Assembly: GCA_951812755.1 (NCBI GenBank)
Contig: OX638329.1
Span: forward strand, 2,899,339 to 2,963,338
Origin: an uncultured Latescibacterota bacterium
GTDB lineage: Bacteria > Latescibacterota > UBA2968
Reading direction: 5' to 3'
DNA: 64,000 bases
Numbering within the stretch: position 1 is the first letter of the stretch; every line of letters begins with the position of its first letter. This document shows positions 17,013 to 25,818 of the stretch, piece after piece. A model generated the notes under the pieces. It was not told the origin of the DNA. It did no database searches and saw only the letters and a program-made list of their open reading frames with translations. The position numbers and the translations under genes are program-made.

Positions 17013-18281
17013 ATGATCACTGCAGGAGCTGCATGTCTGGATATTACACCACCGCTGGGCACGATGATTCCGGGATCGTTTCAGGATCGGTTCGCCGAGA
17101 AGGTGCGCGATCCATTGCATGTGCGCAGTTTTGTGGTGGAACGAGATGGGGAAGGTGTGGCGATTGTGGTGTGCGATTTGATCGGGGTGAAGCGGGATTA
17201 TCTGGACCGCGCTAAGGAACGGATCGCGAAGGAGACGGAACTGAGTGCGGAACGGGTTTTGATTTCTTGCACGCATACGCATACAGGAGCGGCTACGGGC
17301 GATGATGCTTATACGGCGTTTTTGATTGATCGGATCGCCGATGCCGTGAGGCTGGCCTGGCAGGACCGAAAGCCAGCGGGGGTGGGGTTTGGGCGGGCTT
17401 TTGAGGACCGCGTGGTTTTTAACCGTCGCTATCGCATGCGCGACGGATCGGTGCGTACGAACCCGGGGGTGGGCAATTCCGATGTGGTGGCACCAATGGG
17501 TCCGATTGATCCAGAGATCGGCGCGCTGTGTTTGCAGGGTATTGATGGGGGAACGATTGGTTTGCTGGCCAATTACGCGCTGCATTATATCGGTGTGCCC
17601 GAATCCATATATTCGATTTCCGCAGATTATTTTGGGGTTTTTTCAACGCTGATTCAGCGAATGCGAGGTGACTCTTTTGTTGCGGCACTTTCAAATGGCG
17701 CGTGTGGGGATATCAACAATATAGATGTGCTGGGGGGGACGCGTCCTGTGAAAGACCGTTTTCTACATTCGGAACGGGTGGCGGGGTTGATTGCTGCGGG
17801 TGTCCTGTGGGTGTGGAATGAGATGGATTTTGCAGCCGATGTCCCTCTTGGGGCGGCGATGCAAGAGGTGGTTTTGGAGCGCAAGTCAAAGCCTTCGGAG
17901 GCGGACATGGCGCGGGTGAGGGAGATTGAAAACATGGAGCGTCCCACGATGGCCGAGCGCGCTTTTGTGCGGCGAATAACCAGGCGCATGGCCGATGTAC
18001 CGGATCGGGTGCGGACGTGGGTGCAGGCAATTCGCATCGGAGACCTGGGGATTGCGGCTGTGCCGGGGGAGTTGCTGGTGGAACTGGGGTTGGATCTGAA
18101 AGCCCGGTCTCCGTTTTCGCAGACGATGGTGATTGAATTGGCCAACGATTCGGTGGGGTATTTGCCTACGAGGCAGTCTTATGAAGAAGGGGGCTATGAG
18201 CCGGAAGCGAGCGTCTTTGCGCCGGGCTGTGGCGAGCAGATTGTCGATGTGGCTTTGGAGTTGTTGGAGCAATTGAGATGA
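17013..18281 (+). CDS. Neutral/alkaline non-lysosomal ceramidase-like hydrolase
   Basis: The 422-residue protein resembles the N-terminal catalytic domain of neutral ceramidases. It opens ITAGAACLDITPPLG and has the metal-binding THTHTG at 87-92, with further conserved blocks LANYALHYIG and SNGACGDINN. Family members hydrolyse the amide of N-acylsphingosine with zinc, but many short bacterial homologues have unknown amide or ester substrates. The usual C-terminal Ig-like domain is missing. ATG at 17013 is chosen for AAGGAG (17000-17005); an earlier in-frame ATG at 16956 lies inside the previous gene. It ends in an ATGA overlap with the membrane protein gene, so the two are coupled. Confidence 0.82.
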   Translation: MITAGAACLDITPPLGTMIPGSFQDRFAEKVRDPLHVRSFVVERDGEGVAIVVCDLIGVKRDYLDRAKERIAKETELSAERVLISCTHTHTGAATGDDAYTAFLIDRIADAVRLAWQDRKPAGVGFGRAFEDRVVFNRRYRMRDGSVRTNPGVGNSDVVAPMGPIDPEIGALCLQGIDGGTIGLLANYALHYIGVPESIYSISADYFGVFSTLIQRMRGDSFVAALSNGACGDINNIDVLGGTRPVKDRFLHSERVAGLIAAGVLWVWNEMDFAADVPLGAAMQEVVLERKSKPSEADMARVREIENMERPTMAERAFVRRITRRMADVPDRVRTWVQAIRIGDLGIAAVPGELLVELGLDLKARSPFSQTMVIELANDSVGYLPTRQSYEEGGYEPEASVFAPGCGEQIVDVALELLEQLR

Positions 18282-20251
18282 CCGAAAAGGTCGCCACCGA
18301 TGAAAAACAGGTGGTGGAAGAACGGGCCGGGGCACTCCGCGAACGGGTGACGGGGCGCGCGCTGGTGATCGGTGTGCTCACGATTGTGGGAATGGCGCTT
18401 TTCATGTCCTATTTCGGGCGGAATCTGGTGAAGAATTATATGCCCGTAGCTGTGGCTCTGCCGTTTGTAGTCTGGCTGGGGATCAATACGGTGTTGAAGC
18501 TGTTTGCGCGGGGGTGGGCATTGTCCCGGATGGAGATGTTGACGGTGTTTTTCATGGTGTGGTTGGTGGGGAATTTGCCGGGTATCGGGTGGGCGATGTA
18601 TATGGTGACCGATATTGCGGCTCCGGCTCACTATGCTTCTCCTGAGAACCGGATGCGAGAGGTGGTGATGCCCTATTTCCCGGACTGGCTGTTTCCAGAG
18701 GAATCGGAGGCGGTGATCGGGCAGTTGTTTACCGGGGTGCAGGTGGATGGGGCTATCCCGTGGCTGGCCTGGGTGCGGCCGCTGTTCTGGTGGTTGATGG
18801 CGTGTTTGTCGCTGGTTGGAGCGGGTTTTTTTTCGAGTGTGATTTTTTATAAACAATGGCACGAGAAGGAGCGGCTGGTTTTTCCGATGGCGACGTTTCC
18901 GATGGATATGCTCAGGCAGTCCGCGGGCAGTCGGGTGCCGGATGTGTTTAAGAATAAGGTGTTCTGGATTGGGTTTGGGTTTGTGGCGGGGATTATTGGC
19001 TGGAATATCATCGGGTATTTTGCCCTCAGCTTGCCGCCTATCACCTTGTTTTATTCAACCACGTACAAAGCCGTGCCTCTGGGACATCATTTTCCGGATT
19101 ATTTTTTGCGGGTGCAGCCGATGATTATGGGGCTGGCGTATTTGTGCCCGCTGGATATTTTGTTCAGTTTCTGGTTTTACGATTTTGTGAATATTTTGAA
19201 AAAGGGGTTGCTGAACCGCACGGGGTTTACAGTGGGTTTGCCCGGACAGCCAGCGATGGGTGGCGAGATCGCGATGCTGGAATCGCACGGGGCGCTGGTT
19301 TTTCTGGTGGGCTGGTCGGTGTGGGTCGCCAGAGGACATTTGCGGGAGACGCTGCAAAAGGCGTTTGAAAGGGGGCGCGAGGACGATGACGGGGCTCCGG
19401 TTTCTTACCGCACGGCGTGGCTGGGGTTGTTGGCTTCGGCGGTGTTTTTGGGGGGATGGATGGTGTCTGCCGGGATGCGGATTCCCGTGATGCTGGTGCA
19501 GTTGCTGTTGCTGTTTATCTGTTTTTTTGGGATTACCAAATACGCGGCGACTACTGGATTTATTTTTTTGTCTCCTGCGGGTGGGAAGGGAGCCGATGTG
19601 CTTCTGGCGCTGGGCGGAACGTCGAATCTACCACCTGCGACGCAGACGTCCATCTGGCTGGTGAATAGCAACGCGCTTTGCGGAGTGCCGATTCGGATTA
19701 CGTGTATCCCGTCGGTGACGCATTTTTTTCGGATGCTGGGAGACCATTTGCGGCGACATCCGCTAATCTGGGGGTGTATCCCGGTGGCATTCTTGACGGG
19801 TTTTGTGGCTTCTGTGGGCGCGCAGCTTTACCGGTGTTATACCGAGGGCGGTCTGAACGGGCATATGGCACTGTGGGATTGGGGGGTGCTGATGGGCAGG
19901 GTGTCGCTGATTGAGGGGAGCAAGTTGACGGTGTTCGATCCGCAGAAGTTGGGGGTGTGGTTTTTTGGGTTTGCAGAGGCCGGGGTGCTGACTTATTTGA
20001 AGGCGCGGGTGTCCTGGTGGCCCTTTCATCCGGCGGCGATTGCTTTGCCTGTGGGGCGATACGGGTTTTGTCTGCTGATTGTGTGGTTGATGAAGACGAT
20101 TGTGATCCGGCTTGGAGGCGTGAGTCTTTACCGGCGGTCTTTGCCGTTTTGGTACGGGGCGATTGTGGGGTATTTGTTTGGGATTGGGGTCTCGAAGGTG
20201 GTGGATATAATCTGGTTTCCAGATGCGGGGCATGGGGTACACGGGTGGTAA
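18278..20251 (+). CDS. Large OPT-like multi-pass membrane protein (DUF6785-type)
   Basis: The 657-residue protein has about a dozen strongly hydrophobic segments, starting ALVIGVLTIVGMALFMSYF near residue 28, and a paralogue at 59327 of nearly equal length. Shared landmarks are the SPENR/SPENQ loop after the third segment, the FWW segment, KNKVFWIG/RNKLFWIG and a C-terminal GGVTLYRR-type motif. I recognise it as the large family annotated DUF6785/6784, resembling oligopeptide-transporter topology. Transport is inferred, not shown. Its start overlaps the ceramidase-like gene by four bases, which suggests it handles a substrate or product of that enzyme. Confidence 0.75.
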   Translation: MTEKVATDEKQVVEERAGALRERVTGRALVIGVLTIVGMALFMSYFGRNLVKNYMPVAVALPFVVWLGINTVLKLFARGWALSRMEMLTVFFMVWLVGNLPGIGWAMYMVTDIAAPAHYASPENRMREVVMPYFPDWLFPEESEAVIGQLFTGVQVDGAIPWLAWVRPLFWWLMACLSLVGAGFFSSVIFYKQWHEKERLVFPMATFPMDMLRQSAGSRVPDVFKNKVFWIGFGFVAGIIGWNIIGYFALSLPPITLFYSTTYKAVPLGHHFPDYFLRVQPMIMGLAYLCPLDILFSFWFYDFVNILKKGLLNRTGFTVGLPGQPAMGGEIAMLESHGALVFLVGWSVWVARGHLRETLQKAFERGREDDDGAPVSYRTAWLGLLASAVFLGGWMVSAGMRIPVMLVQLLLLFICFFGITKYAATTGFIFLSPAGGKGADVLLALGGTSNLPPATQTSIWLVNSNALCGVPIRITCIPSVTHFFRMLGDHLRRHPLIWGCIPVAFLTGFVASVGAQLYRCYTEGGLNGHMALWDWGVLMGRVSLIEGSKLTVFDPQKLGVWFFGFAEAGVLTYLKARVSWWPFHPAAIALPVGRYGFCLLIVWLMKTIVIRLGGVSLYRRSLPFWYGAIVGYLFGIGVSKVVDIIWFPDAGHGVHGW

Positions 20252-20319
20252 GGGTAACGAATCGACGGAACGGGGTACAACTGCGCCAGCAGTTCATCGA
20301 CGGCGGTTTTTGGATTAGA

Positions 20320-21381
20320 TTATGAAAGACTATCCAGGAACTCCTGTGGGATTTTTGCACCATAGACCTGAGGATGACCGCTGCGGTTAGAAGTGTAAAT
20401 GAGCCACGCATTGTCAGAGGTCATGTAAGGGTGGGTGTGAGACCACTGGTTGCTGTCGTGTTCGGTGCGGCTGAGGACGAGGCATTTGTGATGGCCCGAT
20501 TCGAGGGAGCCGATGTGGATGGGGATGTTTTCTTCCTGGGTGGCGTCCCCGATCCAGTATTGGCCACAGCGGGAGACGCTGACGTGACCGAAACGGTGGG
20601 GGGTCTTGCTGACCAGGTTTGGCGCATTGTCGCGTAAGCCCGCAGTCCAGACGTTCCCCTCGCTGTCTTCGTCTTGTCCCGTGGAGATGAAGATGTGGTC
20701 GGTTGTGCCGATCCACGCTTCGTGGCCGGTGGGTCGCGGCGTGTGTGGGCGATCAACGGGAAAATAGGTGATGCCTTCGCGGTCGGGTTCAAGGGCGCCC
20801 AGATGGACGAATTTGACGTCGGGCATTTTGTTGGCTTGAATGAGGATGCGGTTGTTGCCGTCGAGGGAGAATTGTTCGTGTTTGAAGTGGTAGTCATTCC
20901 GCTGGGCAAGGGTGCCGCTTTTCCCGGTTGAGAGGTCTGTACACCAGACTTTGCTCGAGCCTCCTTCGGGATGGACACTGGCAGCGTAGTATCGTCCGTC
21001 CTGGGAAGTGGTGCCATAGCTGAATCGGCCCTCTTCGGTCGGCAAAGATGTGATGTCGTCTTTTTTCAGGGTTTGATAGTTGCAGCGTCTGAGTACGAGT
21101 GCGTTTTCGTCTTGCTGATGGTAGTAGATGTGTTCGCCCCAGGCGTGAAAGGCGGGGAAATGGGGTGCTTCGGCGAGTACGGTGTGGAGGCTGCCGTCTG
21201 CAAGGTCGAGGAAGGATAGGCCACCGTCCTGACCATTTTTGGGATAATATCGAATTGTGACGCGGTTTCCATCTGCCGAGGAATAGGGTTGTTCGCCATA
21301 GATGTTGTCGGCGGGACGGGGATCGTCGATGAGTTGGTAGATTTCAGCGCCGGAGTTGGGATCGGTTTCGACGAGTTTCAT
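20320..21381 (-). CDS. Oligogalacturonate-lyase-like seven-bladed propeller protein
   Basis: This 353-residue protein is a single propeller with TolB-like blades (GRFSYGTTSQDGRYYAAS, GHVSVSRCGQYWIGDA, TSDNAWLIYTSNRSG). HFKHEQFSLDG and GHEAWIG contain His and Gln at positions reminiscent of the Mn-binding residues of oligogalacturonate lyases, though I cannot confirm the alignment. It may be a cytoplasmic lyase acting on unsaturated uronate oligomers. AGGAGA lies seven bases before ATG. It converges with the membrane protein gene 68 bp away and is divergent from the transglutaminase-core gene. Confidence 0.75.
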   Translation of the reverse strand: MKLVETDPNSGAEIYQLIDDPRPADNIYGEQPYSSADGNRVTIRYYPKNGQDGGLSFLDLADGSLHTVLAEAPHFPAFHAWGEHIYYHQQDENALVLRRCNYQTLKKDDITSLPTEEGRFSYGTTSQDGRYYAASVHPEGGSSKVWCTDLSTGKSGTLAQRNDYHFKHEQFSLDGNNRILIQANKMPDVKFVHLGALEPDREGITYFPVDRPHTPRPTGHEAWIGTTDHIFISTGQDEDSEGNVWTAGLRDNAPNLVSKTPHRFGHVSVSRCGQYWIGDATQEENIPIHIGSLESGHHKCLVLSRTEHDSNQWSHTHPYMTSDNAWLIYTSNRSGHPQVYGAKIPQEFLDSLS

Positions 21382-21490
21382 GGCGTGTCTCCTGAGACTG
21401 GGGGGTTAGAGGGAAGATTTGAGGAAATATAACATGCGTGTGGATGATCCATCAAGCGATTTTCCGCTTTGATCGGAGGGAGGATCGGAT

Positions 21491-23638
21491 ATGGTACTCA
21501 AAATTTTAGATACGGCTGTCAATTGTATTACTATGCAGGTGGCGTGCAAGGATGCTCGATGGGTGCGAATCTATCGCGCGGATCGGGTGGGAGGTGCATT
21601 TGAGGAAGTCGGCGTTGCCCGAGAGGAGCGGTTTGTGGATGTGGCGGATTTGATACCGGGGAAGACGTATTATTATGTCGCCGTTGGTGCCGATAGGTAT
21701 CCAACTCAGGATGAGTTGAAAGATACGGAACCCGTTGAGGCGCAGGTGCCCCGCGCGCCTTGCGAGAAACGGGTCGAACTGGCGCAGAAGACAGAGGTGT
21801 TTGAGGTGCAGGTGGGTGGGTATGTAGATGAGTCGAATGCGGTGACTCTTGGACCGGAGGTGTATTGCCCGGGACCAAACTCGAGCATGCCGCCTTATGA
21901 TCAGGTGTTTGAGCCAAATCTGTATGTGGTGATCGAGAATACGGGGGAAACAGATTTGGTGAATCCGTGGCTGGTGGCAAATGGACAGCGGGATTGGTGG
22001 TCGGTGGAGACGATGGCGAAAGAGGCAATAGGTGAACGGGATTTGGACGAAGAAGAGCGGATGATGGCGTTGTGGCAGTTTGTAGTGGATGAGGTTTACG
22101 ACAGCCGATGTGGGATATCCTGGTATGACGATGTGAGTGATCCGGTGAAGTTGTTCAATGCGTACGGGTTTGAGGGATGTATTGGATATGCGATTGCCAC
22201 GAGTCGGTTGGGGGAGGTGATGGGGGTGAAGTCGCGGGAGGTGTGGGTTGGCGGTATTCTGGATGGACACGGTCGGGGGCGGCAGTGCAGCCATACGATT
22301 TTTGAAGCGTGGGCAAATGGGGCGTGGCATTTGCTCGATACGGATCAGATGGTGTTTTTCTTAAAACGCGATAACCGCACGGTGGCGAGTGTCGCCGATC
22401 TGGCGCGGGATCCAGAACTGATGAGCAGGTCGCACCGGAATCTGGGACTGGCGGGAAAGGATCTGGCGGAGAAGGATTATTACAGCGCGCAGTTCAAGAA
22501 TCGGGAATTTGTGTATCCAGTCAATCCAGGTGCGGCATGGATGCAAGGAGATGGTCGTGTGCAACAGGATACGGCGCAGTTGCCGCCGTCCCATACGATG
22601 GCGATACGCTTGCGGCCGGGCGAGAAGTTGGTGCGCTATTGGGATCAGGTGGGCAAGACAGTAGTGCGGGGGCGTCGGTTGCACCCGGAGGTGCGGTATT
22701 CCAATGGCAAGCTGGTCTATCGGCCCGATCTGCGGAATCCGCTGGCATTGAGGGGGTTAGAACAGCATGTGAATGTGATGCAGGAAACATTCGGGCGGTT
22801 GCCAGCTGTTCATCCGGCTCAAGAGCAGCGCGTTTCCCGGATGATCTGGAAGGTGTGTTCACCATATCCAATTGCCGGAGCGCGAGTGGGCTTGTCCTAC
22901 AGACGGGCGAGCAGGGAAGACGGGCTTGAGGTATTGCTGTCTCGGGATGGAGAGGACTGGCGGTCGGTCTGGGTGGCAACGGGACATCGGGCAAGTGCAT
23001 GTGTGGATCTGGATTGGTATTTAAATCCGGCTTTATTCGACTGGCGAGGAGATTGGGATCCGGGATGGCGGGTTGGACCGCGTTACGAATATTATGTTCA
23101 GGTGGCTATGTGGGCTGGCGCGAATGCCGGGGACGTAGGGGTGGACAAAATTTGGTTTGATACGGATTTGCAGTGTGCAACGCGATCTTTGCCATCGCTG
23201 TTCTGTGGTGAAAATTACATTCAATATCGAGATGAGACAAAGAAAAAACGGAGTGTTCGGATAATCTACGGATGGCAGGAAGAGCACTGTATTAAACCGC
23301 CGGATATACCCGAACCGGTGTTTCCGGATGATGGGGCAGAGTTGGATCAGACGGATTTTGAGTTTTGTTGGAAAAGCTCTGATGGAAATGGGTCACAGGT
23401 GGATGATTATCACGTACAGGTGAGCAGGTACCCGGATTTCAGGTGGTGTGTGTGTCCCACTTTTGACCGATATGTGAGCCGCACAGCTTATGCGGGGAAG
23501 ACGCGCTGGCAACCGCAGTTTGCAGGGCTGTTGAACCCGGACGAGCGATATTATTGGCGGGTGCGCGCGCGAAATGCACATGGGGTGTGGAGCGATTGGA
23601 GCCGGATGTGCGCGTGGTCGTTTACCAGGGGAAGCTAA
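21491..23638 (+). CDS. Transglutaminase-core protein flanked by FN3-like domains
   Basis: The 715-residue protein starts with an FN3-like domain (about 1-90). A transglutaminase-like papain-fold core follows (about 180-290) with an apparent Cys230 (FEGCIGYA), His268 (CSHTIFEAW) and Asp283 (LLDTDQ) triad. The middle is uncharacterised, and a second FN3-like domain closes the protein (about 600-712, RYYWRVRARNAHGVWS). Transglutaminase-core proteins are proteases, amidases or cross-linkers. No signal peptide is seen. GGAGG precedes ATG. Its stop codon lies exactly where the cytochrome-peroxidase remnant begins, so its 3' end is a rearrangement boundary; whether the C-terminus is original is unclear. 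Confidence 0.75.
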   Translation: MVLKILDTAVNCITMQVACKDARWVRIYRADRVGGAFEEVGVAREERFVDVADLIPGKTYYYVAVGADRYPTQDELKDTEPVEAQVPRAPCEKRVELAQKTEVFEVQVGGYVDESNAVTLGPEVYCPGPNSSMPPYDQVFEPNLYVVIENTGETDLVNPWLVANGQRDWWSVETMAKEAIGERDLDEEERMMALWQFVVDEVYDSRCGISWYDDVSDPVKLFNAYGFEGCIGYAIATSRLGEVMGVKSREVWVGGILDGHGRGRQCSHTIFEAWANGAWHLLDTDQMVFFLKRDNRTVASVADLARDPELMSRSHRNLGLAGKDLAEKDYYSAQFKNREFVYPVNPGAAWMQGDGRVQQDTAQLPPSHTMAIRLRPGEKLVRYWDQVGKTVVRGRRLHPEVRYSNGKLVYRPDLRNPLALRGLEQHVNVMQETFGRLPAVHPAQEQRVSRMIWKVCSPYPIAGARVGLSYRRASREDGLEVLLSRDGEDWRSVWVATGHRASACVDLDWYLNPALFDWRGDWDPGWRVGPRYEYYVQVAMWAGANAGDVGVDKIWFDTDLQCATRSLPSLFCGENYIQYRDETKKKRSVRIIYGWQEEHCIKPPDIPEPVFPDDGAELDQTDFEFCWKSSDGNGSQVDDYHVQVSRYPDFRWCVCPTFDRYVSRTAYAGKTRWQPQFAGLLNPDERYYWRVRARNAHGVWSDWSRMCAWSFTRGS

Positions 23639-23785
23639 ATGGCGGTTCGATGTAGAGCCAGTTGATGCCGTTGAGCGCTTTGAGGAAGGCGATCAGGTCC
23701 TGTTTTTCGGCATCGGTGAGATTGAGGGGGGGTAATCAATTCGTCGAGGAAGGGATTGGTACCGCCCTTATCGTAAAATTCGATG
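23636..23785 (-). pseudogene. Remnant of diheme cytochrome c peroxidase gene (C-terminus)
   Basis: About 150 bp closely match the last ~50 codons of the intact cytochrome gene at 28284-29351, with one 3-bp deletion. It has no heme-binding part and no start. At 23783-23785 it is joined at ATG to the middle of the neighbouring SUMF1-like sequence, so about 1.1 kb is deleted compared with the intact module. Confidence 0.85.
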
Positions 23786-23992
23786 TCGTAGAGGCCGTAG
23801 GCATCGGGGGGATTTGACGGCTCTCGTGGGATAAGGTCTTTTGAAAATACGTCCGTAATTGGCCTTTTGTTCGTCGGGCGAGTCATCGCCCCAGGGATAT
23901 CGCGCAGGGATCTCGGCGGGATCGCCCTGCGCGTTGGCAGAGGCAACATATCCCAGCAGGAAGACAAAGGTGAAATACAGGCGGGTAGACAT
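23786..23992 (-). pseudogene. Remnant of SUMF1-like gene with internal deletion
   Basis: The ATG (23992), signal peptide and start of the mature protein (ANAQGDPAEIPARY) are fused in frame to an internal piece (PWGDD...DEQKANYGRIFK) of the intact gene at 29365-30465. This removes the TPR part and the N-terminal half of the SUMF1 domain; the reading then runs into the cytochrome remnant. Its upstream sequence still resembles that of the intact copy. Confidence 0.85.
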
Positions 23993-24105
23993 GGGGATAT
24001 CCGTAAAGAATACTGTGAATAGATGCCGAAGGTTAAGAGGTTGGGGGGCGTTGTCAAGCAGAGCAGTGCGATTTAAAAAAAATAGGACTTGTTATTTTTG
24101 GGGCG

Positions 24106-24130
24106 ATGTATTGTCCTATGGACGATATAT
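24106..24130. promoter_or_regulatory. Palindromic operator candidate upstream of lacI-type gene 1
   Basis: ATGTATTGTCC-TAT-GGACGATATAT is a dyad with 9 of 11 matching arm positions around a TAT centre. The same centre and arms recur at 30659-30693 upstream of the paralogous regulator. Its place between the divergent SUMF1 remnant and the regulator gene suggests autoregulation. Confidence 0.55.
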
Positions 24131-24274
24131 CAATCTTTTATATAAGATACTGTTAATTTAAGACAAAATTAGTATATTATTAAAGATATCATCCCATTCG
24201 AGTCACATCAAAGCCGTCTGTTCGCGAATTATGCGCTCTCATTTCTGTCGCTTAATCGCTGACGAGATAAGCCA

Positions 24275-25306
24275 ATGAAAAAAAAACAAGCTACGATAAA
24301 AGACATTGCAAGGCAGTTGGGTATTTCGTATTCAACAGTCTCACGTGCCCTGTCTCCATACGCTTCGGTATTGGTGAAGGAGAAGACCCGAGAACTGGTG
24401 CGACAAACAGCCGCCGATATGGATTACAGTCCCAATTTGATGGCGCGGGGGATTGTGATGGGGAAAACGGGTACACTGGGGTTGCAGACCTACCAGATTT
24501 TCCAGGAGACTTTTGGAAATCAGACCGACCAGATACTGAAGGCGGCTGACGAGTATGATTATCAGATCATGATGGGAGTGGCCTCTAACCGGATTCCTCA
24601 AAATCCACGAGACGACCAGATTACGCAGGTCAAGCAATTGGTTTCCTGGGGCGTAGATGGACTTTTAATTCATACGCGAGGGGACGAAGGAGAGTCAGAG
24701 CGTATTTTGGATGCTGTGAAGGAACGCGTGCCAGTGGTGACATTTTTCTATCCGATTCAAAACCTCAGTGGGGTCATATTGGACCTTGTATCGGATTTTT
24801 ACGAGGCCACAGAGCATTTGATCAAATTGGGGCATGAGGAGATCGGGTTTATCGGAGAGGACCAGAATGAGGCTGGCTCGTTTTCAAACAAGGGTAAAGG
24901 GTATCTTTTAGCGATGCAAAAGCATGGCCTGACGCCCCAATACATACCTGTCAACACCATCTATTCAGAAGCGGGGTATCGCCTGGGAAAAGAACTTGGT
25001 GGCCAGTTTACTGCTCTTGTATGTCGGGACGATTATATTGCGATAGGCGTTTGTCGGGGACTGTGGGAATCGGGTATTCGCGTACCCGATGATGTAGCTG
25101 TGGTGGGTAATGGAGATATAGAAGTAGCGGCTTATATGATACCGTCACTGACCACTCTGGTAACGCCGTACGAGGCGATTGCCCAGACTGTTATGGATCT
25201 GATGCTGGGACAACTCGAGGAGCAGGCTGAGCCTCGGCAAGTAATTTTGAAATCGCGTTTGGTTGTGCGGGAATCGTGTGGAGCTAACAAAAGTAACAAA
25301 CCATAG
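24275..25306 (+). CDS. LacI-family transcriptional regulator, copy 1
   Basis: The 343-residue protein is a complete LacI/GalR regulator. It has an N-terminal helix-turn-helix (residues 5-24, TIKDIARQLGISYSTVSRAL), a hinge region, and a periplasmic-binding-like effector domain with GVDGLLIHTRGDE, LGHEEIGFIGED and TALVCRDDYIAIGVC. Such proteins are usually repressors released by a sugar or sugar derivative. Highly similar copies lie at 30782 (intact), 27298 (missing the DNA-binding end) and 44635 (3' fragment). Its former target operon seems displaced: a conserved TTGACATTGG follows at 25322, but then unrelated sequence and a transposase gene. Confidence 0.93.
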   Translation: MKKKQATIKDIARQLGISYSTVSRALSPYASVLVKEKTRELVRQTAADMDYSPNLMARGIVMGKTGTLGLQTYQIFQETFGNQTDQILKAADEYDYQIMMGVASNRIPQNPRDDQITQVKQLVSWGVDGLLIHTRGDEGESERILDAVKERVPVVTFFYPIQNLSGVILDLVSDFYEATEHLIKLGHEEIGFIGEDQNEAGSFSNKGKGYLLAMQKHGLTPQYIPVNTIYSEAGYRLGKELGGQFTALVCRDDYIAIGVCRGLWESGIRVPDDVAVVGNGDIEVAAYMIPSLTTLVTPYEAIAQTVMDLMLGQLEEQAEPRQVILKSRLVVRESCGANKSNKP

Positions 25307-25384
25307 ACATAGAAAAAATACTTGACATTGGACTAGATATTAGGAATAATTGTAATACATTTGATATATTTTAGGTAGATTGAA

Positions 25385-25398
25385 TGCAAACGTATGCA
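25385..25398. promoter_or_regulatory. LacI-type operator-like palindrome
   Basis: TGCAAACGTATGCA is symmetric in 12 of 14 positions around a central CG, the form typical of LacI/GalR-family operators. It lies about 55 bp downstream of the TTGACA at 25322, where an operator of the displaced target operon could be. It is not found at the corresponding place in the other copies. Confidence 0.4.
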
Positions 25399-25431
25399 AA
25401 ATGCGGTAACGGTATAAAAGTTAAAATAAAA

Positions 25432-25472
25432 GTCGAACGAGGACAGGTCCTGTCAGACAAACCCCGTTCGAC
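25432..25472. other. Two-tier stem-loop with alternative inner pairing
   Basis: GTCGAACG (25432-25439) pairs perfectly with CGTTCGAC (25465-25472). Inside, GACAG/CTGTC (25442-25446/25450-25454) can form a stem that excludes the alternative AGGAC/GTCCT pairing (25440-25444/25447-25451). There is no T tract, so it is not a simple terminator. It could be an IS end, a recombination site or an RNA fold. Confidence 0.35.
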
Positions 25473-25818
25473 CCCAATGCACAACGTAAACCGCATTGTA
25501 CTAATAAAATATAATTCAGGGAAAAGTATCGCGCAAGTGGCATATCGTATTTAGCCCGACTAATTCATGAACAGTAATGTTTGGTTGTGTATGGCAGTCG
25601 GCGTGGGTTCCAAGCATCAAAATTAGGGCGTTTGCAGTCTTGTCTGCCTGCATAGGCGTGTTCATAAGGTGCAAGCCGCCCAGCATCATCACCTGCCCGT
25701 CCCTGACGGTGTCAAAAAGTACAGACTCGCCCTTGCCTGCTCTTTGTGTGGAGCGGTCGGTGTATTTGTAAAGTCAGCCAATGATGGTGCAGCCCCCTTC
25801 CCCTCCCCGGTTGACAAG

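Larger units (their letters stand above)
25307..25818. other. Gene-poor stretch between lacI copy 1 and IS transposase
   Basis: No convincing gene is seen here. The first ~25 bp match the sequence downstream of the intact lacI copy at 31796, including TTGACATTGG (25322-25331), and then similarity is lost. The stretch contains a LacI-type palindrome (25385-25398) and a two-tier stem-loop (25432-25472). A minus-strand open frame (25519-25773) has no recognisable start or family. Confidence 0.5.

Noticed and set aside
25432-25472. tRNA-like T-loop (GTTCGAC) in the stem-loop after lacI copy 1
   Set aside because: No acceptor, D or anticodon arms can be formed around it, so it is not a tRNA.
25519-25773. 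Open minus-strand frame of 85 codons between lacI copy 1 and the transposase gene
   Set aside because: It has no good start with a ribosome site, no recognisable family and lies in rearranged DNA; length is within what chance allows.
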